Of a DNA stretch of 64,000 nt, positions 23,879-36,112 are shown in pieces. Position 1 is the stretch's first letter. Every line of letters begins with the position of its first letter. Source of the stretch: Seiridium cupressi (lineage: Eukaryota > Ascomycota > Sordariomycetes > Amphisphaeriales > Sporocadaceae); NCBI GenBank assembly GCA_036674765.1, contig JARVKI010000039.1:1-64000 (forward strand), given 5' to 3'. Below the pieces are notes generated by a model. It made no database searches. It saw only the letters and a list, made by a program, of their open reading frames with translations, and had not been told where the DNA came from. The position numbers and the translations under genes are program-made.

Positions 23879-24712
23879 ATGAAGGTAAAAAGGGGAAGCC
23901 AACTCGCAGTCAGTCCTTTAGTTGCATTTCTGAAACGAAACATGAGTTCAAAGCCAGATGCGCCGATTCATTTCGGCCCCTTCGAGGTCACATCGCAGGT
24001 AAGCCTTTTTCGGCGGCCAAATCGAAGTCGCACTCCAAGCATATCCCAGCTCTTTCAGGACACGCCGTCGTGCGACTATACTGCTTGAGCTCCCTTCAAA
24101 TGTAGACCTTGGAGCTAAAACACTCGACAGGTCTTCCTCACAACGCCACACTCATTCGCCCTGGTCAACCTCAAGCCTCTCATTCCAGGCCACGTCCTAG
24201 TCGTGCCGCACAAGCCCTACAAGCGGCTGACGGACCTGTCGGCCCCAGAGCTGACAGACCTCTTCCAATCCGTGCAGCGCGTCCAGCGGATGCTGGCCCG
24301 GCACTACTTCACCACGTCGTCGTCCTCGGACCAGCGCCAGGACTCCAACGCAGGGGACGACAAGTCGCGGCCGGCACCGGGCACGCCGGAGGCGGGCTCG
24401 TTCAACATCGCGATCCAGGACGGCTCCGAGGCCGGGCAGACGGTGCCGCACCTGCACGTCCACGTGATACCGCGGATCCGGGGCGAGACGGAGAAGCCGG
24501 GCGACGGGCCGGGCGATGCCGTCTACGAGCTGATGGCGGCCGAGGAGGGCAACGTCGGGGGCAAGCTGTGGGATCGCTGGGCGGAGAAGAGGCCGCAGCC
24601 CGGTGGTGGGTTCCCGAGGATAGAGGATGCGGCCCGGAAGGCCAGGACGCCCGAGGAGATGGAGGAAGAGGCGGATGTGTTCAGACGGGCTTTGGCGGAG
24701 CTAGAGGGCTAA
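23879..24712 (+). CDS. HIT-family hydrolase, Fhit-like (Ap3A hydrolase)
   Basis: This nucleotide hydrolase most resembles Fhit/Hnt2 enzymes, which cleave Ap3A to AMP and ADP. Two exons: 23879-23998 and 24131-24712, with a 132-nt intron, giving 233 residues; starting at the in-frame ATG 23942 (MSSKPDAPIHFGPFEVTSQ) gives 212 and better fits Fhit, whose proteins start close to the FGPFEV strand. Landmarks: VFLTTPHSFALVNLKPLIPG, VLVVPHKPYKRLTDLS, NIAIQDGSEAGQTVPHLHVH with the HIT triad HLHVHVIPR, and a C-terminal acidic helix. A loop between about 110 and 135 (SSSSDQRQDSNAGDD...) is an insertion. The coding part from about 24200 is clearly richer in G and C, especially at third positions, than the neighbours. 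Confidence 0.9.
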
Positions 24713-25227
24713 GATAGAAGAAGGAAAAATGAGAAGGGAGAAGAAAAAGAAACGCACAGTGAGGATGTAGGTGGACTAGAGTTGAGGAAGACTCGTCACC
24801 ATCTCAGGGACTTTGACTGCGATTTGTCTTGTTCATGGCTGGACGCTTTGGATCGTATAGCTTTATTTCATCATGAAAACCGAGCCGTGCAAACTGGCGT
24901 TATGAGATGTGTACAATTTCCTCCATTTGGCTCTGACCAGATAGCACAAAGTTATTCATTGAGTCGTGAGTACGTAACGTGAACAAAGAGCGTACTGTCA
25001 TGTGTTAAGATATAAAGGCACAGAATCATCGAATCTGGATCATGGAAATTGACAGTCGTTTCATGCTTGATCAACTAACTACCTACCTTTAGAGGAGACA
25101 ATGGAATTGAGAAGTTCGCGCCCATTTGACATTTCCTTCTGAAAATGACAAGAGCTATGTTCATCGCATCCTCAACTAAGACTGCTACCTCTGACACACA
25201 ATAGTTGTCCGAATCATAGAGCGCCTT
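24713..25227. other. Convergent intergenic region
   Basis: About 0.5 kb between the HIT gene stop and the stop of the minus-strand MIT-protein gene. No coding features or repeats are seen; it should contain both 3' UTRs. Confidence 0.6.
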
Positions 25228-26889
25228 TCAACCTAAACTAGGGGATTGAGGTGCAGTGTCTGCAGCATCTGAGCTTCCCTGCGCAGCTGCACGTCGAGCC
25301 TTTGCGCCAGCCCTAAGCTGGTCCCATTTTTCTCTGTACCGGTCGAGATATGCTCGGAGCTTGACATTGTCTTTCTGCAATTCTTCCATTTGTTTTGTTA
25401 ATACACCCATCTGCTCTTCAAGTTCTGTGTTCCTTTTCTTTAGCGGCTCATCTGGGCTGGCCACTGACTTAGCGCCTGGCACGACCGGCGATGCTGGCCG
25501 CATGAGTCGCATGCTTTCGGCAAGTCGCATGCCTGAATTTTGTGACATGGACTCAAAAGCGTGTAGTCTTTTGCTAAGCTTGTCGAGCATGTCTTTCAGG
25601 CTTTTGTTTTCGAGGTATAGTTCTTCCACCACGTTGCTCATCTCTTTATCGGAGCGGCTCTTTCCCGTCTTTCTCCTCAGCCCGGGGGAAGAAGGTCCCT
25701 GAGATTCCTTAGCATCCACGAAGTCATCTTCATCCTCCTCGGCGACATTACTGAGGTCACCATGGAATGATGCTTCCATGCGGCGCTTCTCCTTATCGGC
25801 AAACGTCAAAATGCTGGCGTAGGACGCCGTATGCCCACTGGTTGGAACGACGTAAAAAGAGTCCGTAGAAAAACGACCGTCTCGGTTTAGTGCGTTCATG
25901 GCAGCCTTTGAAAGTATTTTGTTGAGATCCGGATCCACCGAGACGGTTGGCGAGGCTTTATGTCTAAGTCTCTTCTGTACCTGTGGTTCGGGCGTAGGGA
26001 CAGCTGCTGGCGCCGGTTCTGCGACCTGCTCCTCACTTACAAGGGGCAGGCCGGCGAAGGCAAGCGGTGCAGAAATTCTATTGATAATACTCCCGAAAGC
26101 GCTGTAGAAATTGGTGAAGCCGCTATCGCTTGAGGCCACAGGGTTGTCCCGAGACCGTGAGACGGTCCTGTCGCTTTCACTTGAACGCTGCTCGAGGCTC
26201 TCTTGCCGACTGATCTTCCCTGGAGACGAAGGATTCGGCCGTTCGGCATTTTCAATCATACTTTGCATCTTTGACTTGGAACCGGAGCCAGACCTTTGCG
26301 AAGTAAGCGCCAAATTACCTGGCACTTCGGTGTTTGATACGCTTGGGTTTAGAGGTTGAGAGCGGTATTTAGACCGAGGGATGCCACGAGCAGAAGCTAA
26401 ATTACTGGCTATGGAGGCACCGAGATCGCGCGCAGGGTATTTCTGCTGTTTTGGCAAAGTTGGCAGAGGCTGTGTAGCCTTCTCCGTCGGCACGGAAGTA
26501 TTCAGTTCATCCTTCGGGGTTGGCAGAGTCGAGGCCTCGGGTGCTGATCCCTCGTCCTTTTCATCTGGAGCTTGGTTCGCACTTTCAGCGGCTCGCCGCG
26601 ATTGCGCTCTTTCTAAAGGTGCCCTGAGGAGCTCGGATAATCGTTGGTGGTGTTGCTCGAGGAGCTTCAATGTCCTCAAGGCTTCAACGCTCGTGGTGGT
26701 CTTTGCAGCGTTCGCGAATTCACCTGCAGCGCGAGCATGTTCGTTCACAGCGACGGTAGAGTTTGAAGCATGCGTAGCTTCAGATGCGGCTCGCGCATGA
26801 TCATGAGCCTGCGCAGGACGTCAGCCATCCTATCATGACATGCTGGGCGGTTCCACCCCATTTACCTTGATTAAGGGTGAAGCCTCCAT
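25228..26889 (-). CDS. MIT-domain and coiled-coil protein, Atg38/NRBF2-like
   Basis: Two exons: 26889-26866 (eight codons, MEASPLIK) and 26808-25228, giving 534 residues. The small first exon is supported by a clean GTAAAT donor, a CTGCGCAG acceptor and continuity into AHDHARAASEATHAS. Residues 1-75 form a helical hairpin-rich segment with Ala/His/Glu repeats (EHARAAGEFANAAKTTT, EALRTLKLLEQHHQRLSELL) typical of MIT-type three-helix bundles. A Ser/Pro-rich disordered middle follows. Near 395-420 is a leucine-rich helix (LYLENKSLKDMLDKLSKRL), and at 455-500 a second coiled coil (NTELEEQMGVLTKQMEELQK). An N-terminal MIT plus C-terminal coiled coil is the layout of Atg38/NRBF2, which bridges autophagy PI3-kinase complex I. 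The assignment is an inference; other MIT proteins are possible. It diverges from the Lam-like gene. Confidence 0.8.
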
Positions 26890-27921
26890 TGCGCGGCGAG
26901 TTGGCCAAGAGAGGCGCTCATGTAGTGGAGTAGACTGGTATTGGCCAGGAATGCATATCTTGCCCAACAAGATAGAAGGGCGCTGCTCCGTAACGGTCGC
27001 GCAATCGAGATTTAGTAGGCGCTGCGTCTTTGCGTGGTTGGTGTTTGTCAGTCAGACGGTTGGAGATAAGGCGGTCCGGAGTGCGATAAACCGTGGTTGA
27101 GGGGTCCGGTCACCAGCGATGTGAGTAATCCTGGTTAGACACTAACTAGAAGGGGTTGGCTTGTGGCATTTATTGCCTGGGGGTGCGTGCGTTAGCTTAT
27201 GCTGGTCGTTACTAACAGTGTAATATGGTATCAATCCATGCTCGGCCGTCACAAGTGGGCTGCCTGTGTGTTACCTGCATAGTTACATTATGCCGCATCT
27301 GCGCTGTGACAATGCAAACACTCCTGTTACATAGGACCCAGTGTCAACTCAATTTCTGTCACGGGACTCGGCCCCTGTTTCAGCTTTTCCAGGTCGCACT
27401 GCAGGGGCGCAGCTAACCGCAAGGAGTGCCCCAGGCGGGAGCTCGTTTCGATTGATCGCTCACAAGTTGTTTCGAGGGGTCAACGGTACTAAAAGCTATC
27501 CTATTTTACGCCTCTCTGACACTGTGATCAAACCGACAAATCTGGCAACTTGACTATTATCATTTTGATGATCGAAATCTGCTCGTCACACATCCAAGCG
27601 CTAGAAAACCAACTACAAACTAGAGTATCCATACATAACCGCTCTCTGTTGGTACGGGAAAACCAAGATTGAATAGCTTGGAAGTACGACATCATTCCAG
27701 CCTCTAGTTCTACCGGCGCGAAAACGATACTTGGAAGCTTGACAAGTCTTTTCTACCGAGCAATCATGACGACACTCTAGCGCTCTTCAGCACAGTTGCG
27801 CAACCCTAATCTGCTCCGACTACGAGGAGCTTCACATCGCAAGGCATCTCTCTTGTTGTTCACGAATGGGCACACGCATGATACCGCCGAGTCTTTATTG
27901 AGGGCCACTACAACGTGCACC
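26890..27921. other. Divergent intergenic region, MIT gene / Lam-like gene
   Basis: About 1.0 kb between two divergent start codons, containing both promoters. Short frames on the plus strand are not supported by features. An in-frame ATG at 27796 could extend the Lam-like protein upstream. Confidence 0.6.
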
Positions 27922-30900
27922 ATGGATGATGATAGTAGCGGAAGAAGTGCCAAGGTCACGAAGCTCCTGCCAAAGGGCTTGACCGCGAAGGGACGTTGGA
28001 GGAAGCAGCCATCGAAAGAGAGTTTTGCGTCGACAGCCAGCAGCGAGGATACCCCCCGTGGACGAAGCCCACATAGTCGCGAAGCGCTTCATGGCGACGG
28101 CCTCTCAGAGCGCTTCTCGACGTCGCAGTCGCAATCGCAGTCTGACCATTTACTCGAAAGAGACGAGCAAGAAGATGATGACACCAACAATGTGAGCCCA
28201 ATGATAGATGAATCAGACCCTTACGTGTAAGTTGGCAGAGTTTATTGCTTCGCTTTCTCATCTGTCGATTTTTCCCCCTTCTGCCTATAAACTCAGGGAT
28301 GTTATTTTTCCTTCTGCCTATGATGGATCCCAGGGATTAAACTCCCGAGCATTGGCTCCAAAGTCAGAAGCCCAACCATGTGCTTTTGTCGGATGCATCC
28401 TGTCAGGGCCTTGTCCAAGTAGCATCGTGGCTTAGAGCTCGAAACACGACCACATCCTTAGGCAGTCAACCTGGATAGCGGGTACGCTTCGCGTCCGCCC
28501 GTATCTACACGTTCGAGCAGCTCGACAAGAGGCTCTGCAATCAATTGGCAGCCCCTTACTTAGACGATCCTCGCATTTCTCGCATCGCTCGCATCGGCCG
28601 CCACTAGTAGCTACACTACACTAGTGTGCTCTTCCTCACGCTTCAGGTTCAGCTGTTTTCGCGGGTAGCTCGTCGCTTTCCTCTGGGCCAGCCCGCCCCT
28701 ACGCCTCTAGCACCACCAATGTACACTAGCCACCAGGACCGAGCTTAGCTTGGCGGCTTCGAAGTCTCCAGGTTACGTACCTCTCAGCCCATCGTCCCCT
28801 CACGAGCCCTGTAGTCTGGACTGTGCAGCTTCCTGTCTTTTCGTTGGAATTATAGTTCACATTACTCCTTCCATGATAAGCAGCAGCGAAGTTTTAGTAA
28901 ATTCAGCAGAGTTGCTGCAATCCCCAGGTTTTCCTGCACCTCCGTTACACCGCAGAGCTTGTTCCACAAGAGCATTTTAGTCCTAGCATATCTGACACGA
29001 CGGGACCCTTTGCAGATCGCCGGTCCGACCCACCGTCCTTTCTACACCACACCCTTCTCAGATAGGCCATTTAACAACATCGTCACCAATAATCCAGGCC
29101 GACCACGCACCAGAGGTGCAGATTATAGACGAGCTGGCGAACGCCGACCCTGATAGCCTCTCCAGGTCGACGACCTACTCCGTGTCCGTCTCCTCGACCA
29201 GTTCCAACGAGCCGGTTCGACAGCTCTCCGTCAGCAAAACAGGCCTGCAGCCGCCTCTCGGCGTTGCTGCTCGAAGGTCAAAATCGCCTGGTGGGAAGTT
29301 CAGGGACGTCTTCAAGAGCAAGAAAAACACAAGCTCAACACCGAACCTGGGTAGCCAGCCCTCAACCGGTACGGACCAGACAGATTTCGCTGTTGAGGAC
29401 ACATCGAGGCCGGCCAGTAGTTCAGCGCTTGATTCCAATGACGCCGAGGTAGCTTCCCTTGAGCGACGTCGTAAAAAGACACAACCCTCGATCGATACAT
29501 CCAGACGACCTCGAACACCCCCCTCCCACGCCGCCGCTCCTGTTATAGTAAATACGCCGCCCACACCAACTGATTACAGCCATCCGGATAGGGCGCCGGG
29601 GGCAGGTCCGCCTGTGAATCCGACTGTCACTGTCTCGCCGCCGAGTAGTATGGTAAATCACCGACGGGCGCGATCAGGATCAGCAACAAGTATTGGACCA
29701 AGCAAGCTAGCTAACATCACCTTACCACCTCTGACGCCAACCCCTGAGAACGGGCCTCCATCAACTCCTGGAGGAACTAGTTTCTTCTCGTCTATGTTCT
29801 CAGCGGCGCAAAACGCCAGCAATACTCTCAGCAACACTGTTTCCACTAGCATTGGCCTTAATAACAAACCCAAAACCCCTATTCCCGCCGAGTCTCAAGA
29901 GGGCGACGGCGATACCACTGAAGTAGAGACTTCCACAGGGCAGTTGGGAGAAACGACCATGGGCGAGCCCGCAGTTAAAACCCTCGGTCAGGGTGACCTG
30001 AGTCTTAGCCACCTTGGTATCCAAGATAATGGCAGCGCGGCTGCTACACCACAGTCATCCAAGTTTCCGGATCACCTAGCAGACACGAGGTCGAGGTCGG
30101 AATCTGCTCCAGATGCCCCTCAGATCCAAAGTTCGCAGTCAGGCTTGACTTCTGATGACCTCGGTGATCGGCCACGGTCTTTGTATGAGTCTGTCGGTGA
30201 TCGTACTCCGCCAGTGAGTGTCTATGAAGGAAAGGCTGGGGTTCACCGCAGTGGAAGCATTCGCAGCGCCATCGGCCGCAGAAGAAAGCGTGGCAGCACC
30301 GGCGGCACAGCTGGTACCAGTGGTACGGCCACGACTATTGGGGCCGCTATTGCAGCTGCAAACGCTAGTGTCGCTCATCCAAACGCTGCCGGGAGTGTGC
30401 CGAAACTCACAGGCTTTGCCGTGGCAAGTAAGAAGCGCAATCGCGACTTCCACACCTTGTTCAAGAGTGTGCCAGATGATGATTATCTGATTGAGGACTA
30501 CAGTTGCGCTCTACAAAGGGAAATCCTAGCTCACGGAAGACTGTACGTCTCGGAAGGTCATTTGTGTTTCAGCAGTAACATCCTTGGATGGGTGACAACT
30601 TTGGTCATGAGCTTCGACGAGATAGTATCTGTGGAGAAGAGAAGCACCGCCCTCCTGTTCAAGAATGGTCTGATGATCTCGACACTCCACGCCAAGCATG
30701 TCTTTGCTAGTTTCACTAGCAGAGACTCAACATATGACCTGATCGTGAATATCTGGAAGCTCGGCCACCCCACCCTTCGCAGTTCGCTGAATGGCGTGAC
30801 ACTGGAAGAGACTGGCGGAGACAAGACTGAGAAGGTCACCGATCTGGACCCCCCTGCCGACCACAGCGGATCGGGGTCAGAGATTGGAGACGAGGACGAC

Positions 30901-32328
30901 AGCGGAAATGGATCAGAGGACATCTACGATGAGGATGAAGAGGAAGAAGGCTCTGTTGATTTTACAAACGCGGCAGAAGCGAGTCTCACTGACGCCGAGG
31001 CTGAAAAAGCAGCCGCGCGTAAGCCCTCAGGAGCGTTGACCACCAATGGCGTTTCCGAAAAGCCATCAGCAGGGGCGCTTACTCCCGCTGGGGCTACCGA
31101 CTTTCCTGGTCCTCCGACACACGCCCCTACCGAGTGTGGTGACATCGCATCTCACTACGAGAGACCTCTTGGAGACGAAGTGATTCCTGCGCCTCTTGGA
31201 AAAGTCTATAACCTGATATTCGGGCCCGCCTCAACTAATTTCATGGGCAAATGGCTTACGAATGAGCAGAAGTGCACCGATCTTCAGATGGAAGACAAGA
31301 CCGGACTGACACAGGACAACAAGTCTCGAGGCTATTCATATATCAAGCCATTAAACGCTTCGATAGGACCGAGACAGACGAAGTGCGTTGTGAATGAGAC
31401 AGTAGAGGGCCTAGACCTTGAAAAGGCCGTGAATGTTCTGGTAGTTACCCAGACGCCCGATGTACCAAGTGGCAATGTTTTCAGCGTGAAGACAAAATAC
31501 TGTCTCTCGTGGGCCGAGAACAACGCCACACGTGTACAAGTTAATTGTACTATCGAATGGACAGGCAAGAGCTGGATCAAAGGTATGAAGACCCTAACCA
31601 AAGTGGAACGCATTGACTGACTCCTCTTAGGTCCTATTGAAAAAGGCGCCAACGATGGCCAGATACAATACTGCAAAGATCTTTTTGCGACTATCAAAGC
31701 GGCCATTTCTACTCGTCCGGCGGCTGTCAACGGCACAGCACTAAAGGGCAGGAGGAAGAAGGGCAAGAAGCTAAACGAGACTTCCAGAGAATCGTTCAAT
31801 GCCGTGTCACAACCAACTGCGAAGAAGACTCAAGACTGGGGCGCCTTGGAGCCATTACACGGAATCCTCGGCCCCGTGGTTGATATTGTCAAACCGATCC
31901 TTACCGGCAATGTTGTCTACGGCTTACTCGTTGGGCTCCTGGTGGCTTCGTGGTTTGGCTTCGGCTTCAACCCACGTCACAACGCAGGCGGCTACGGGTC
32001 AGGGATTGGATTCCCTGGCCACCCAGATCGACTAATCGCGTATGAAGAGGTGTGGCGCCATGAGGAAAGCGATCTGTGGGACTGGCTCGAAGAGCGAGTT
32101 GGTCTCCATCGCATGCACGATGGCGCAGTACCCACCAGAAAGCGCGTGGTCGAGCCACGAGCAGTGGAGGATAAATTACGGGAAGAGAAGATGACGGAAC
32201 GCGAGGTCGAAGAAGCAATCAGGGTCACCGAGGAGAAGTTACGAGTATTGCGGGAGGTGCACCATCGGAGAAACCCCAAGACTTTTGGCCACACGAGGCC
32301 TACAACAAGACCTGAAACAGACAGGTAG
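27922..32328 (+). CDS. GRAM-VASt-TM protein, Lam/Vad1-like sterol transfer protein
   Basis: Proteins of this family sit in the ER at membrane contact sites and move sterol between ER and plasma membrane. Exons: 27922-28226, 29016-31582 and 31631-32328, giving 1189 residues. Exon 2 was extended upstream of 29116 because the frame there reads SPVRPTVLSTPHPSQIGHL and meets a CTTTGCAG acceptor in the right phase; this makes intron 1 789 nt. The N-terminal 570 residues are disordered and Ser/Pro-rich. The GRAM domain (about 573-690) contains DFHTLFKSVPDDDYLIEDYS and ILAHGRLYVSEGHLCFSSN. The VASt (StART-like) domain (about 810-1000) starts near HYERPLGDEVIPAPLGKVYN and ends around IKGPIEKGANDG. A transmembrane helix (NVVYGLLVGLLVASWFGFGF) follows near 1045-1075, then a charged coiled tail. 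It has one StART-like domain, as in Lam5/6. Confidence 0.9.
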
Positions 32329-34592
32329 TCGAGGAGGAAACAGTGACGAGATCACATAAAGAACGAGAGGCGACCACGCCGTCGCCAACCACAGCTATGC
32401 ATAGCATTCTACCATTTGTCATCCCCCAAGCGCAGGTACGCGCCAGCAATTCTGTTTTGTAGCTTTACCGTGTATACAAATTCAATTCAAGATCTTTAAA
32501 ATGGGACTAGAAATGCCTCTTAAGAATCATGGCCTCTGTCAACTCCAGTTCTTCTCGTAGTCCACAGCTTCTTTGGCTACAGGTGTTTTTGAATCGTGTC
32601 GAAAATGGTTAATTGATTTATGAGTAGTCTTCGGGACCAATGCTCTCAGTTGATTCTGAAATTGCTTTCGCAACGTATGCTCTTTTGGGTGTGATCGATA
32701 TATACGCCCACCCGTCCGATCTTATCAGACCTCGGCTGCCTGTCTGGGATAGCAGGCTGCCAAGGCGGCATGCACGTATACATCTCGACTCGACGATCTG
32801 CGGGCGGATTGATGCTACCTTACCTAACTACACGCAAGGCTGTACCCTACTGCCGCGGAACTTGACACCTGATCCTTCTATAAGCCGGCGGGATCATTGT
32901 GTGCCGGAAGAGGCGAGCGTTGGTGGCAACGGCACCGAGATCCGTCTTCGTCATGTTGGTACATTGATGCGTGCGGCCCAAGTAGCACCAGGCTTCGCTT
33001 ATCTGAGTTGGTTGCTGATCATTTGGCTGCAGATCTGGGACGATGCATATACCGCGTTAGGAACTTTATGGGCCTGAGATCAATCGCTGTGGTTATAGAC
33101 TAGAGGGCTTCCCCGTGCAATTTCTAGCTCGTTGTGTCCGATTTATGGAGAAATAGACTCTTCAACTCTTATGTTCGACGGGGACGGCCCCGATGTTCAG
33201 GCAGCTCACTGGCGCGTTTGAAGGACAAGCCGAAAATCTACCACTATCCGTGGTCTAGGCCAGAGGTACTGGATCGCTCAAGCAACATAGTTTTTATTAA
33301 AATCTTTTAATTGTTCAAGTATGAAGCGTGCGTTCAACCAGGTCCATCAGCCTTGACTCCATGGTTAAGATAAACTCAAAATCATCCCGACGGCAGTAGC
33401 AGCATTGAATGATTATAGAGCTTAATGTGATCTGTTTGATTGCTGACGGGATCTGCTGTACCGGATCCTCCATGCTGTACAACATCGTGAACTGGAATGT
33501 TGAGGATGTTGGTTGCCAAGAAACCTTTCAAAAGATTGAGGCTGACGATAAGGGAGAGATTCTGTTTGACCTGGTACTTTTTTTGTGTTACGGTTCTCGA
33601 TATTATGAGACTGTCCAGGCCTTCTAAGTCGACGGCTTGACGACTCTCGTCAAACCACCCCCAAACCTAAGGTAGAGAGGTAGGAGGTATAGGTATAACA
33701 CTAGGGATGAGCAATGTTCCGGCCGGGCTGGTATGGGCCCGGTCAGACCTGACCCGCAGATTAAACGTTGAAAGACATTCGACAGTATATAGGACCCTGT
33801 CCATGTGCTCAATATGGCACAGCCGCCGATCTTCTCTGACTAGCAAGGCCAGGCTCTGTCTTAGTGTCCAAGATCTCGGCCAGAACGCTCGTCAGCTATT
33901 GCCGCCTTATAACACGAGTGTATATAGCACCACAAACACCGTCTGTACAGCCAATGCTGTCGATAAGCCTCTAATCCACTACCAGCGGCAGATGGGCCGT
34001 ATTCTTGAGTAGTACCGATGGGAGGGTGCCCGATCCGGCAGGTGGGCCCGAGTTGCTTGCGTCTGTGGCCCATGAGATTGGAAACTCGGAGCCGTCCAGC
34101 GGCTGGTGTTATGCGCTGCGGCTGAGCGTGTTTCAATTGGTGCAGAGTGTGTCCGAGGAAGCATGAGAGGGCTGATTCGCCGCCCACCGTGTTCTCTGGT
34201 CTTTCCGTGCATGTTCTAACAGGTCTGTTCGCCAAGTTACGCCGAAGAAATCGGCGAAATGTACACACACACACACGCGGCATAATACCTAATCGACAAA
34301 TAGTTGGTAGGACATGGCCATGCAGCAAGTACCGCCCCTTGGCGTGGGGAAACAGGGGTGTGACGCATTATGTGGCTGCTGGATTAGGCATGACAATAAT
34401 GACGGTATATTCAATGGGTATAGCTTCCGATGCGCCCCATCCAATCGCCTCGGCTGTACGCACAAAACCACCCAAAACTCCGCCTGTCTAGATGGCGACA
34501 ATTCGGCCTTATTCGCAGTGTACCTGCCTATGATTCGTAACCAGTCCATAACGCCGTTTTGAATGCTAGTGGTATGCACCTCATCATTCCTG
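32329..34592. other. Intergenic, about 2.3 kb, convergent
   Basis: No convincing gene. Frames such as 32640-33077 (plus) and 33861-34328 (minus) overlap others on the opposite strand and have no domain features. A short (AC)n run lies at about 34262-34275. Confidence 0.55.
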
Positions 34593-36112
34593 TTAGCTCT
34601 GCGTGCCATGATTGTGGTGCCCGCCTGCTGAGATCTCCCATCGTACGCCGTGCAGTCTCGGGTTCTGTTCCCAGCGATCTTCCCACGGCCCTCGCGCCGG
34701 TACCCTAGTAGATACCCTGACTGGCGACGGTGGCAATATCCTCTTCTCGTCGTCCGATGATCTGTCGTAATTACTCGAGCTTCTAGTCGTGGTCAACTCG
34801 TTCATGCTATAGGAGATGTCAACGCCCTTCGATACTCGAATGCTCGAGAAAGGTTGTTGCGCCACTGATGATCGGCACGTGTATGGAAGACTGTCCCTTT
34901 TAGACGACCTCTGCCACCGCTTGGGTATGAAGGTCTGATACATCTTCTCCCGAAAGGGCTTCGTAGTGCCAAACACAATGAACGGTATCAGGGAAGCTGT
35001 AACCCCTGGGAGGTCTTGCAAAGCCACGCGGATTGCTTTACTGGCGCTCGTGTTCGGCTTTTCTGAGAGAAAATCCACCGTGTTGTTCTGCTGCCCAGTG
35101 ACTTGAAATGTCGCGATACTGCACTCGAAGGCGCCGAGTGCAACAAAAGCGATGGTAAATCGAATAATCAGCCACTTGTCGTAAATGCCGTTTCTGCGTC
35201 GTCGTCGTGGCGCTACAGAACTTCGTCTTGCGTCGGTGTCGGTGGTCTGCGAATTGACGCCATAACCAATGTTCCATGTTTTGAACTGGCCCCTCGATAG
35301 GAGATATCGTACCAGAATCATCAGAAGAAATATAGCTCCTCCAGCACAGCTGATTATGACTATGTTATATAATGTTAGCTGAGGTTCGAGCGTGAAGACG
35401 CTTTGAGCAACTCACATTCAAAATCCGCTACGATGAGGAAAGCGACATATGTCTCCTGGATTAGTCTGACTTGAAGAAGGCAAATCGTTACTAGAGGCAG
35501 GACAACGGATATAATTTTCCCAACAATGTTGATGCGCGAAAATGTTTTCCGCCATTGACGTTTCGATGTCCAGCCATATACCGATGACATGAGAGAGAAC
35601 GCCCAGAAGAAGACGAATGTCGCTTCAACTATGTAGCAATAGTATTCTGAACTCGTGTCAGCTAATGAATCAGGTATCTGATTCAAACCACTCACGGATA
35701 TAGAAGAACACTAGGTCGATTCCAGGTGATGCATTGGATATAACCAGCACGGGATTCCCAACATTGGCTACCCGGTTTTCCCAAGCAGCGACGGCGACAT
35801 CCTCCCACCAACTAATGCTGTGTCAATCACGGATTTCAATGTGCCAGTCGGATATATCTTACATGTAGTCGTGCAGCTGTTGGACGATGCTAAAAGTTGT
35901 CGACAGAAGCGGGAAGTACGAAATACACACCACATCTAAGATTCAACGTCAGCTGTAGTATGCCATACGAACTCACCGCAGCACTTACAGCTCAGTCTCT
36001 CGTTGTGTACCCACGCAAGCCATAGCATCAAGACATTGCAGATCCAGCAGATCGCCGAGTACAGCAGCACGGCGACGGCCACTCCCGTAGCTTCAGGTGG
36101 GAGCTGCCACAT
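34593..36112 (-). CDS. Seven-transmembrane orphan receptor-like protein
   Basis: Five exons: 36112-35989, 35935-35863, 35811-35696, 35646-35416 and 35359-34593, with introns of 49-56 nt and all phases consistent, giving 436 residues. The start at 36112 (MWQLPPEATGVAVAV) was chosen because the same frame upstream has no ATG before a stop. Hydrophobic segments: VAVAVLLYSAICWICNVLML, YVVCISYFPLLSTTF, IDLVFFYIQYYCYIVEATFV, IISVVLPLVTICLLQV, FIISCAGGAIFLLMILV, IIRFTIAFVALGAFEC and PGVTASLIPFIVFG, about seven in all, with a long loop (QQLHDYIWWEDVAVAAW...) after the second. The last 110 residues are a hydrophilic, basic, Ser-rich tail, as in fungal GPCR-like proteins. I do not recognise a known receptor class; a transporter or scaffold is possible. 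The gene model itself is well supported. Confidence 0.78.

Noticed and set aside
24109..24717. 202-codon plus-strand frame and an 88-codon minus-strand frame in the HIT gene
   Set aside because: Both are shadows caused by high GC in the true HIT exon; their Arg/Ala/Gly-rich translations have no domain.
32640..33077. 145-codon plus-strand frame
   Set aside because: No domain or homology pattern; a second overlapping frame is equally open.
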